A stretch of 22,182 nucleotides of DNA from an uncultured bacterium (GTDB lineage Bacteria; Verrucomicrobiota; Kiritimatiellia; RFP12; UBA1067), in contig CACYEO010000140.1 in NCBI GenBank assembly GCA_902773475.1, positions 1-22,182 on the forward strand. Reading direction: 5' to 3'. Positions 1 to 6,365 of the stretch are shown piece after piece (within the stretch, counting starts at the first letter, position 1; every line of letters begins with the position of its first letter). The translations under genes were made by a program, and so were the position numbers. A model generated the notes under the pieces. That model made no database searches and had not been told where the DNA came from. It worked only from the letters and a program-made list of their open reading frames with translations.

Positions 1-161
1 AAATAGATCTCACCGGCATGGGGAACTGGGCGCGGCTCAAGACGTACAAGGTCAAGAAAGGCGAGACCGCAACGGACGATCTTTCGCACGTTCGCGCATA
101 TTGGGTGCGTGCAACGGCCGGGCGCGACTGCACGGCGACCGTGCATTTCGACTACCGCTGA
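1..161 (+). CDS. C-terminal end of an unknown protein (5' truncated by the window)
   Basis: An open frame enters from the left edge (codons in phase with base 3) and ends at TGA 159-161. The 52 visible residues begin IDLTGMGNWARLKTYKVKK and end CTATVHFDYR. The piece is rich in beta-strand formers (HVRAYWVRAT, TATVHFDYR) and would suit the last strands of a beta-sandwich or propeller domain. It recalls the C-termini of secreted PVC-type glycosidase-like proteins, but this is only an impression and no function is assigned. No catalytic motif is visible. The next gene starts 92 bases downstream with its own -10 box, so the two are probably not one operon. Confidence 0.6.
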   Translation, partial: IDLTGMGNWARLKTYKVKKGETATDDLSHVRAYWVRATAGRDCTATVHFDYR

Positions 162-240
162 CGTTCCCTTGCCAATCCGGGGGATGCGGCATCTTGCAGC
201 GGTGTTGCAATTCCGTATGGCGCGTCGGGGGGAATTAGGG

Positions 241-246
241 TATAAT
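241..246 (+). promoter_or_regulatory. Perfect -10 box just upstream of the secretion ATPase start
   Basis: TATAAT at 241-246 matches the sigma-70 consensus exactly. The 17-bp-spaced position for a -35 box (218-223, TGGCGC) is poor. The ATG of the next gene is at 254, so a normally spaced transcription start (about 253-254) would coincide with the start codon and give a leaderless or nearly leaderless mRNA. No Shine-Dalgarno sequence lies between the box and the ATG (TAGCGCA), which fits that reading. Confidence 0.55.
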
Positions 247-253
247 TAGCGCA

Positions 254-1954
254 ATGCAAAGCACCGCTCCATACGCAGTAGTAAAAACCATACTCCGCTC
301 GACCGGATTGTTCTCGGACGAAGCGGCCGAACGCATAATACAAGGCCGTGCCGGGAATCCCGGCATGACGCTCGCCGAAGCCGCAGTGCGTTTCGGCGGC
401 GGCGTGCGCGAGGATGAATTCCTGCGCAAGGCCGGCGCGTTTCTCGGCCTCGAATACGTGGAGCTTTCGTCTGCGCGCCCCTCCCCCGAAGCGCTCGCAA
501 GACTCCCTGCGTCCACCGTGTACCAGTGCAACGCGCTTCCTTTGAAAATAGAAGGCGGCGTTCTCACCGTCGCGTCGTCCGATCCGTTTTCATCCGCCGC
601 CGAGGACGCCCTGCGCCTCGCCGCAGGATGCCCTGTGCGCATAGCGCTTGCCACCCGCGAGGAAATCGACAAAGCGCTGAAGAAGCATTACGGCGTCGGC
701 GCCGCCGTGGTCGAAAAGATGATCGAAGACGGCAGGTATGCCGTGGACGACGACCTGTCTTCGATTTCAAAAATCGACGTGGGCGAGATGGGCGAAGAGG
801 CGTCCATCGTCAAATTCGTAAACCAGATCATCGCCGAAGCCGACCGCCAGGGCGCCACCGATATACACGTGGAGCCTATGGAGACGGAACTGCGCATACG
901 CTACCGCATCGACGGAATGCTGCACAAGGTTGACGTGCCCCCGCAGTTGAACAGGCTCAAATCCGCCATAATCTCGCGCATAAAGGTCATGGCGAACCTG
1001 GATATCGCGGAAAAACGCCTGCCGATGGACGGACGCATCGGCATACGCATCGGCGGCGAAGACATAGACATCCGCGTTTCCACGATGCCGACCGCCTGGG
1101 GCGAGTCCATATCGCTGCGTCTTCTCGCGAAAGCCGGAAATTTCGTGAAGATGTGCGACCTTGGATTCAACGAACGCGATTTCGCGGTAGTCGACAAGAT
1201 CATCCGCCGCCCGAACGGCATATTCCTCGTCACGGGGCCTACAGGTTCCGGAAAATCCACGTCTCTGTATTCGTTCCTGCACGAAGTCAATACGATGGAC
1301 GTGCGCATCCTCACCGCCGAGGACCCCATCGAATACCAGATGGAGGGGATCAACCAGGTGCAGATGAACGCCGACATAGGCATGACGTTCGCGCGCGCGC
1401 TGCGCGCGTTCCTGCGCCAAGACCCCGATAAGATAATGGTGGGCGAAATACGCGACCGCGAAACCGCGGAAATCGCGATCAACGCATCGCTCACCGGCCA
1501 CATGGTGTTTTCCACGCTTCACACGAACGATGCCGCAGGCGCGTTTCCGCGTCTTACGGATATGGGCGTGGAGCCGTTCCTTATCGCTTCGGCCGTCGCG
1601 GGCGTCATGGGACAGCGCCTTGCGCGCCGTCTTTGCCCCAAATGCCGCAAGGAAGTTCCGCTCGACCGGAAATACTACACCCTTTCCTATCCGCCCGCGC
1701 GCGAAACCGTTTTCGAGCCGGACGGATGCGAAGCCTGCTCGCGCACCGGCTACAAAGGCCGCCGCGCGCTTTTCGAGGTTCTTGAAGTGGACGAAGACGT
1801 GGAATCCGCGATCGTCCGCCGCGAGAACGCCACGCAGATACGCCAGCTGGCGCTCGGCAAGGGCATGAAAACCCTGCGCGAGGACGGATGGGACAAGATT
1901 TTCAAGGGCGTGACTTCCGTGAAGGAAGTCATGCGCGTGACCGAAGACGAGTGA
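254..1954 (+). CDS. gspE: GspE/PilB-family type II secretion / type IV pilus assembly ATPase
   Basis: Hexameric cytoplasmic ATPase (566 aa) that powers assembly of a type II secretion pseudopilus or type IV pilus. Residues 1 to about 150 form the N-terminal MshEN-type domain. The ATPase core shows the Walker A motif GPTGSGKS at 328-335, Walker B with the Asp box (IMVGEIRD, 394-401), and the His box LTGHMVFSTLHTNDA. The tetracysteine zinc site is present (C461, C464, C492, C495), which marks GspE/PilB rather than the retraction ATPase PilT. Length is normal for the family. GspE and PilB cannot be separated here because no other secretion or pilus gene is nearby. The ATG at 254 is the first one after the -10 box and has no ribosome binding site. 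murA begins 6 nt after the stop, so the two are probably co-transcribed. Confidence 0.92.
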   Translation: MQSTAPYAVVKTILRSTGLFSDEAAERIIQGRAGNPGMTLAEAAVRFGGGVREDEFLRKAGAFLGLEYVELSSARPSPEALARLPASTVYQCNALPLKIEGGVLTVASSDPFSSAAEDALRLAAGCPVRIALATREEIDKALKKHYGVGAAVVEKMIEDGRYAVDDDLSSISKIDVGEMGEEASIVKFVNQIIAEADRQGATDIHVEPMETELRIRYRIDGMLHKVDVPPQLNRLKSAIISRIKVMANLDIAEKRLPMDGRIGIRIGGEDIDIRVSTMPTAWGESISLRLLAKAGNFVKMCDLGFNERDFAVVDKIIRRPNGIFLVTGPTGSGKSTSLYSFLHEVNTMDVRILTAEDPIEYQMEGINQVQMNADIGMTFARALRAFLRQDPDKIMVGEIRDRETAEIAINASLTGHMVFSTLHTNDAAGAFPRLTDMGVEPFLIASAVAGVMGQRLARRLCPKCRKEVPLDRKYYTLSYPPARETVFEPDGCEACSRTGYKGRRALFEVLEVDEDVESAIVRRENATQIRQLALGKGMKTLREDGWDKIFKGVTSVKEVMRVTEDE

Positions 1955-1960
1955 CGCGCC

Positions 1961-3247
1961 GTGGGAAGGTTCATCGTCAAAGGGGGCATTCCGCTTCGCG
2001 GAGTCCACCGGTCGCCCGGAAACAAGAACGCCGCGCTTCCGATGATTGCCGCGGCGATGCTCTCGGAAGAGCCTGTAACGCTTGAAGACCTGCCGGACAT
2101 TTCCGACGTTTCCGTGATGCTTGAAATGGCCGTGCGTCTCGGCGCGTCCGTCGAACGCGACCGCGCATCGCGCAGCGCGGTGATATGCGCGCGGAACATC
2201 CGCCGCGTTTCCCTCCCGGCCGACCTTGCGCGAAAGATAAGGACTTCCGCGCTTTTCGCCGCGCCGCTGCTTGCGCGCTGCGGCGCGGTGTCGATGCCGC
2301 ATCCCGGCGGCGACGGCATAGGCCGCCGCCGGCTCGACGCGCATTTCCGCGGGTTCGCCGCGATGGGCGCGAAACTCGTCTCCGCAGGGGCGACGTACAG
2401 ATTGAAGACCGGCGGTCTGCGTGGAGCGGACATCACGCTCGCCGAGCCATCCGTCACAGGCACTGAAAATCTTCTCACGGCCGCCGCCGCCACGCCGGGC
2501 CGCACCGTGATATACAACGCCGCGTGCGAGCCTCACGTGCAGAATCTCTGCGAAATGCTGACCGCGATGGGTGCGCACATCGAAGGCGCCGGGACGAACC
2601 GGATAACGGTCGAAGGCGCGGAACGGCTCCGCGGCTGCACCGCGCGTGTGCGCCCAGACGCCGTGGAGTCCGCCTCGTACATCGCCGCCGCGCTCGCCAC
2701 CGGCGGAGAAATCACGCTGGAGAATGTCGATACGCCGTCCTTCGCGATTCTCGAGAACGCATTCCGCAAATTCGGGGTGCGCTGGCAGATCGACGAAGAC
2801 GCGCACACTCTCCATCTGCCCAGGCAGAAGCTCCGCACCAAATACGAATTCGGCGATGCGATACCGTGCGTCTCCGACGGGCCGTGGCCGATGTTCCCTT
2901 CGGATCTCGTATCCGTGCTGATCGTTCTCGCCACGCAGACGCGCGGCACATGCCTGTTTTTCGAGAAGATGTTCGAGTCCCGGATGTATTTCGTGGACCA
3001 TCTTGCCGGGATGGGGGCGAAAATCGTCCCGTGCGATCCGCACCGCGTGGTCGTGACGGGTCCGACCGCGCTGCAAGGCGCAACGGTCGCGTCTCCCGAC
3101 ATCCGCGCCGGCATGGCGCTTATAATAGCCGCGCTGTGCGCGCGCGGCCGCACCGAGATATGCAATGCGGAATCCATAGACCGCGGCTACGAGGATGTCG
3201 CCGCCAATCTCGCCGCTCTCGGCGCCGACATCTCGCGTGTCGGCTGA
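1961..3247 (+). CDS. murA: UDP-N-acetylglucosamine 1-carboxyvinyltransferase (MurA), Cys-to-Asp variant
   Basis: Catalyses the first committed step of peptidoglycan synthesis: transfer of enolpyruvate from PEP to UDP-GlcNAc in the cytoplasm. The 428-aa protein begins at GTG 1961. Landmarks align with E. coli MurA: K22-N23 in GNKNAALP, R94 (E. coli R91), D315 in FPSD (E. coli D305), and R408 in DRGYE (E. coli R397). The mobile-loop residue that is Cys115 in E. coli (PGGCxIG) is Asp118 here (PGGDGIG). That substitution occurs naturally in Mycobacterium and Chlamydia MurA and makes them insensitive to fosfomycin, which alkylates the Cys. The gene follows the secretion ATPase by 6 nt with no clear Shine-Dalgarno sequence, so translation may be coupled. 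A promoter for the next unit begins directly after the stop. Confidence 0.94.
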   Translation: MGRFIVKGGIPLRGVHRSPGNKNAALPMIAAAMLSEEPVTLEDLPDISDVSVMLEMAVRLGASVERDRASRSAVICARNIRRVSLPADLARKIRTSALFAAPLLARCGAVSMPHPGGDGIGRRRLDAHFRGFAAMGAKLVSAGATYRLKTGGLRGADITLAEPSVTGTENLLTAAAATPGRTVIYNAACEPHVQNLCEMLTAMGAHIEGAGTNRITVEGAERLRGCTARVRPDAVESASYIAAALATGGEITLENVDTPSFAILENAFRKFGVRWQIDEDAHTLHLPRQKLRTKYEFGDAIPCVSDGPWPMFPSDLVSVLIVLATQTRGTCLFFEKMFESRMYFVDHLAGMGAKIVPCDPHRVVVTGPTALQGATVASPDIRAGMALIIAALCARGRTEICNAESIDRGYEDVAANLAALGADISRVG

Positions 3248-3253
3248 ACCGGC

Positions 3254-3281
3254 TTGACACGCCGGAGGAAAAGTATAAACT
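3254..3281 (+). promoter_or_regulatory. Promoter of the CBM48-pdxA unit
   Basis: A perfect -35 box TTGACA lies at 3254-3259, just after the murA stop. With a 16-bp spacer the -10 is TAAACT at 3276-3281. TATAAA at 3274-3279 (14 bp) and TATACA at 3281-3286 (21 bp) are alternatives with worse spacing. The AT-rich patch stands out from its GC-rich surroundings. A start near 3288 would give a 5' UTR of about 55 nt that contains the hairpin at 3295-3326. Confidence 0.7.
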
Positions 3282-3294
3282 ATACACCCCGTTT

Positions 3295-3326
3295 TGCGGG
3301 ACAAGGGTGCAACCGCACCTCCCGCA
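3295..3326 (+). promoter_or_regulatory. 5' UTR stem-loop ahead of the CBM48 gene
   Basis: TGCGGGA (3295-3301) pairs perfectly with TCCCGCA (3320-3326). Inside it, GGTGC (3306-3310) pairs with GCACC (3315-3319) around the loop AACC, leaving only the left-side bulge CAAG (3302-3305). The structure lies between the predicted transcription start and the ribosome binding site, so it would sit close to the 5' end of the mRNA. It has no following U-run and does not look like a terminator. A role in mRNA stability or regulation is inference. Confidence 0.6.
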
Positions 3327-3344
3327 GACATCGAGGAGACAGAA

Positions 3345-3692
3345 ATGAAGATCAAGAGCAAGAAGACGACAGTCGAAACCGTGGTTGCGAAGAAGACCGC
3401 GAAGAAAGCAACGGCGAAGCCGGCGCAGGGCGAAAAGAAGGTTGTGTTTACCGTCCGCGCGGAAAAAGGCAAGGCCGTGTATCTCGCCGGAACGTTCAAC
3501 CAGTGGAATGCGACCGGCAAGAAGATGGCCGACAAAAAGGGCGACGGCGTTTATTCCGCTTCGCTCAAGCTTGCGCCCGGCCGCTACGAATACAAGTTCG
3601 TGATAGACGGCATCTGGTGCGCGGATCCCGAATGCGCCGACTGGGTGCAGAACGACCAGGGTACGACCAACAGCGTCATCACCGTGGCGTGA
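3345..3692 (+). CDS. Small CBM48 (glycogen-binding-like) domain protein with a Lys-rich N-terminus
   Basis: A 115-aa protein. An earlier in-frame ATG exists at 3294, but the ATG at 3345 is preferred because it follows the ribosome binding site GAGGAG and because the earlier ATG would place the UTR hairpin inside the coding sequence. Residues 1 to about 33 are basic and low-complexity (repeated KK, AKKTAKKATAKPA). Residues 34-115 form one CBM48/AMPK-type glycogen-binding domain: FTVRAEKGKAVYLAGTFNQW, then GVYSASLKLAPGRYEYKFVI, DGIWCADPE and NSVITVA. The conserved aromatic positions (W in FNQW, W in DGIW, Y in YEYKF) are present. There is no enzyme domain, signal peptide or membrane segment, so this is a free-standing module, probably cytoplasmic. 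It could bind glycogen or another alpha-glucan, or act as a protein-binding beta-sandwich. Its stop overlaps the pdxA start. Confidence 0.82.
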   Translation: MKIKSKKTTVETVVAKKTAKKATAKPAQGEKKVVFTVRAEKGKAVYLAGTFNQWNATGKKMADKKGDGVYSASLKLAPGRYEYKFVIDGIWCADPECADWVQNDQGTTNSVITVA

Positions 3693-4759
3693 GAACGCAC
3701 GGCAATCCGCCGGTTCTCGCGGTCACGCCCGGCGATCCCGCCGGGATCGGCCCTGAACTGGCGCTGCGCGCGCTTGCGCGCATACCGCCCGCAACTGCAA
3801 GGTTGCGGGTTTACGCTTCCCGCGGACTGCTGCGGAGGACGGCCGAGACGTCCGGAATCGAATTTCCGGACGTCCCATTTTGCAATGAGCCGGACGATCC
3901 GTCGGTAGCCGGATCCCATGCGGTCGTGGACATCCCGTTCAATGCGGAACGGGCTTTCCGTTTCGGCGCCGTGGATGCGGCATGCGGCGCGTATGCCGTT
4001 GAATGCATAGAAGCCGCGGCCGCCGCAGTCGCGTCCGGCCGCGCGGACGCCGTCGTGACGATGCCGATTTCGAAAGAGTCGGCACGGCTCGCCGGATGCC
4101 GGTTCCCGGGGCATACTGAAATGCTTGCCGCGATTGCCGGCGTCTCCGTCCCCCCGGTAATGGCGTTCTATTCGTCATCCGTCGCCGCCGGAGGTCCCGG
4201 CGGGGGGCTGTTTGTAGCGTTGGCTACGATTCACGAACCATTGTCGAGAGTCCCTTCGCTCGTCACTCCGGAAACAGTCCTCCATGCCGTGCGGACTGCC
4301 GGAGAGTCGTTCAGGCGCATGACCGGCGCGGAACCGAAGATAGGGGTTCTCGGGCTGAACCCCCATTCGGGCGAAAACGGCCTTATTGGCACGGACGAGA
4401 AGACTTCGATAATCCCCGCCATAGAGGCCGCGCGCAAACTCGGGTTCGATGCGGCGGGACCGCTCGTGCCGGACGCCGCGTTTTCGTTTCTCGGGAAAAG
4501 CATTCTTTCCGGCGGCGCGGACGCGCCGCCGTTCGACGTATACGTCGCAATGTATCACGACCAGGCCCTGTGCCCGTTCAAGGCCGTAGCTTTCGACAGC
4601 GGGGTGAACGTCACGCTCGGCCTTCCGTTCGTGCGCACTTCCCCGGATCATGGAACCGCGTTCCAGATAGCGGGACGCGGAATCGCGTCCACGGGTTCGG
4701 CGGAGGCCGCAATCCTTCTCGCCGCACGGATGGCTCGGAGAAATCCGCAGCCGCGCTGA
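3689..4759 (+). CDS. pdxA: 4-hydroxythreonine-4-phosphate dehydrogenase (PdxA)
   Basis: Oxidises 4-phosphohydroxy-L-threonine with NAD(P)+ in the DXP-dependent vitamin B6 (pyridoxal phosphate) pathway; a cytoplasmic, metal-dependent dimer. Recognised from TPGDPAGIGPE near the N-terminus, MPISKE, FPGHTE (H142), IHEPL (metal ligand H182), GLNPHSGE (H226), MYHDQALCPFK (H290) and the C-terminal GLPFVRTSPDHGTAFQIAGRG. The spacing of the three metal-ligand histidines is close to E. coli PdxA (H166, H211, H266), with a short insertion before YHDQ. The start is taken as GTG 3689, which overlaps the CBM48 stop as GTGA and begins a few residues before the conserved TPGDPAGIG. The frame is open further upstream, but only as out-of-frame coding of the CBM48 gene. 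The protein is 356 aa, slightly longer than usual. The overlap implies translational coupling. Confidence 0.95.
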   Translation: MRTHGNPPVLAVTPGDPAGIGPELALRALARIPPATARLRVYASRGLLRRTAETSGIEFPDVPFCNEPDDPSVAGSHAVVDIPFNAERAFRFGAVDAACGAYAVECIEAAAAAVASGRADAVVTMPISKESARLAGCRFPGHTEMLAAIAGVSVPPVMAFYSSSVAAGGPGGGLFVALATIHEPLSRVPSLVTPETVLHAVRTAGESFRRMTGAEPKIGVLGLNPHSGENGLIGTDEKTSIIPAIEAARKLGFDAAGPLVPDAAFSFLGKSILSGGADAPPFDVYVAMYHDQALCPFKAVAFDSGVNVTLGLPFVRTSPDHGTAFQIAGRGIASTGSAEAAILLAARMARRNPQPR

Positions 4760-4777
4760 GACGGTCCGCAGGCGGTC

Positions 4778-5563
4778 TTAAAGCGTCACGTCGAGTCCGT
4801 CGTATGCGAGGCGGATGTGCTGCGGGAGCCGCTCTTCCGTTGCGGCGTGCGGCAGCGAATGCGACATGTGCACGAAAAAAGTCCTGCGCGCGCCTATCGC
4901 CGCCGCGTATTCCACGGATTTTTCCAGCGACAGGTGCGTGGGGTGCGGCCTGTCCCGCAGGCAGTTGAGTGAAAGCATGTCCACGCCTTTCAGCAGCGCG
5001 AGCGATTCCTGCGGAATTTCGCGGCAGTCGGGAATGTGCGCTGCGCGGACGCCGCCGTATTCGAAAATCCATCCGCACGTGTCGGCAGGCGGATGGATGA
5101 CCGGAACCGGAACGATGCGCATCCCGCCGACGAAGAACGGTTCCGTCGCCGGAATGAACCTGATCATCGGTCTGAAAAGCCCCTGTCCGTTCGCTTCTTC
5201 GGAAATGTACGGGAATACCGCTTTCAGCGAACGGAGCGCGCCGGGCAGTCCGTAGCACGGGATGACCGCTCCGCCGGCGAGCGTGTTGAAACGGCGGACG
5301 TCGTCGAATCCGGCCACGTGGTCCATGTGGCAGTGCGTTATCAGGAATGCATCCGCCCGCTTTATCCCGGCTTTGATTGCGAGAAGACGGAATTCCGGCG
5401 GAGTGTCGGATATCACGCGCGTTCCGTCGCCGGCCTCTACGCAGACGCATGTGCGGCAGCGCATGTCGCGGGGGTCTTTCGACGTGCAGACCGGGCAGTC
5501 GCATCCTATCATTGGAGTGCCGGTGGACGTTCCGGTGCCTAGAAATCGAAAAAGGAGGTTCAC
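4778..5563 (-). CDS. PhnP-like metallo-beta-lactamase-fold phosphodiesterase/hydrolase
   Basis: A 261-aa cytoplasmic MBL-fold hydrolase of the type that includes PhnP (phosphoribosyl cyclic phosphodiesterase). The start LGTGTSTGTPMIGCDCPVC carries the Cys cluster (C21, C23, C26, followed by C36 and C39) seen at the structural zinc site of PhnP relatives. The dinuclear metal site is HCHMDH (H77, H79, D81, H82), H157, D179 in IPDC, and H232/H235 in HMSH. The RPHPTHLS block (206-212) is typical of this branch. No phosphonate (phn) genes are near, so the substrate is uncertain; a cyclic phosphate or nucleotide-like ester is likely. Translation starts at GTG 5563, 7 nt after the lipoprotein stop, with a weak AGAAGG upstream. 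It is the last gene of the symporter operon and converges on pdxA across 18 bp. Confidence 0.87.
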   Translation of the reverse strand: MNLLFRFLGTGTSTGTPMIGCDCPVCTSKDPRDMRCRTCVCVEAGDGTRVISDTPPEFRLLAIKAGIKRADAFLITHCHMDHVAGFDDVRRFNTLAGGAVIPCYGLPGALRSLKAVFPYISEEANGQGLFRPMIRFIPATEPFFVGGMRIVPVPVIHPPADTCGWIFEYGGVRAAHIPDCREIPQESLALLKGVDMLSLNCLRDRPHPTHLSLEKSVEYAAAIGARRTFFVHMSHSLPHAATEERLPQHIRLAYDGLDVTL

Positions 5564-5570
5564 AGCCTTC

Positions 5571-6365
5571 TCAAAACGCCGCCCCCCGCAGGGAGTGCTT
5601 TACGCCGTTTTCGGCGTGATAGTTCGATGTTTCGGAAATTATCGCGCCTTCGGGACCGGCTATGAAGAAGTAGCGTGTTTCGTCCGCCGGCAGTTTGTGT
5701 GCGCAACCGTCGGCCTGCCACATTTCCACGTGCGCGGGCGGCGGAAGCGTGCATGTGCGCGGGGAAGTCTGCAGCGCGATTGCGTCTTTCAGGCCGGGAA
5801 ATTCGTCGATATTGGGCTTCCCGGCGGAAAATACCGCGTACACGACGCCGCGGCGGACGAGCCACGTCGAGGTTTTGCAGGGGACGTCCTTTGCGTATTT
5901 GCGTCCGGATGCGGAATCCGTCGCGGTTGCGACGGTTTTTTCGATTCGCAGTTCCGGCGTTCCCTGGCAGGGGAGAAGGAAAATGTCGCAGGCGGAATAT
6001 TCTTCGCGGATTTCGTTCGCCCAGCGCCATATTCCCGCGCCTGTCCGTGCGAAACGTCCCAGCCTGAAATCCGTGCATTGCAGACTGCAAGGCGCGCCGT
6101 TGGACGGAATGGCGTATGAAAACCGCGCTGCCATTTCGCGGTATGCGGATGCGGCGGCGTCCGGGCGGAATTTTCCGCCGGCGCCGCCTGACTGGGCGGC
6201 GCCGGTTCCGGCGGTTTCGTAAAACAAGGCGTTGTCAGGCGGCAGAACCGGCTCCTCCCCCCAGGAGAACCAGCCGGAAAGCCGGCATCCATGGAGGGCG
6301 GCGGCAACCGCCGCAAAAACGGCGGCGCGGAAAGCGCCGCCGGCTATCGCCCGTTTGCGAAGCAT
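5571..6365 (-). CDS. Predicted lipoprotein of unknown function
   Basis: A 264-aa protein not assigned to a family. The N-terminus MLRKRAIAGG has positive charges, then a hydrophobic stretch (AAVFAAVAAAL), then LHGC with Cys27 as the probable lipidated residue. This predicts a lipoprotein, although His at the -2 position of the lipobox is not ideal. The mature part has repeated short beta-prone segments, several cysteines (CSLQC, YSACD, LLPCQG, VPCKT, GCAHK) that could form disulfides outside the cytoplasm, and a block WLVRRGVVYAVFSAGKPNID. The start codon directly abuts the symporter stop (TAAATG), implying co-translation. Sharing an operon with the transporter suggests an envelope role, but this is inference. 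Confidence 0.68.
   Translation of the reverse strand: MLRKRAIAGGAFRAAVFAAVAAALHGCRLSGWFSWGEEPVLPPDNALFYETAGTGAAQSGGAGGKFRPDAAASAYREMAARFSYAIPSNGAPCSLQCTDFRLGRFARTGAGIWRWANEIREEYSACDIFLLPCQGTPELRIEKTVATATDSASGRKYAKDVPCKTSTWLVRRGVVYAVFSAGKPNIDEFPGLKDAIALQTSPRTCTLPPPAHVEMWQADGCAHKLPADETRYFFIAGPEGAIISETSNYHAENGVKHSLRGAAF

Noticed and set aside
194..210. TTGCAGC/GTTGCAA inverted repeat upstream of the secretion ATPase
   Set aside because: Only 7 bp with a wobble pair and no U-run; too weak to call an operator or terminator.
3294..3344. Earlier ATG for the CBM48 protein
   Set aside because: It lies within a few bases of the predicted transcription start, has no ribosome binding site, and the 17 added codons coincide with the UTR hairpin and the GAGGAG site.
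767..3535. 922-codon open frame on the minus strand
   Set aside because: It is the antisense shadow of the secretion ATPase and murA genes in GC-rich DNA. Its translation is Arg/His-rich without domains, while the plus strand encodes two well-recognised families.
3254..3688. Upstream extension of the PdxA frame
   Set aside because: It overlaps the CBM48 gene and its promoter. PdxA homology begins right after the GTG at 3689.
4760..4777. Possible terminator between convergent pdxA and the MBL-fold gene
   Set aside because: Only very short stems can be drawn and there is no U-run; a CGGTC direct repeat explains the apparent symmetry.
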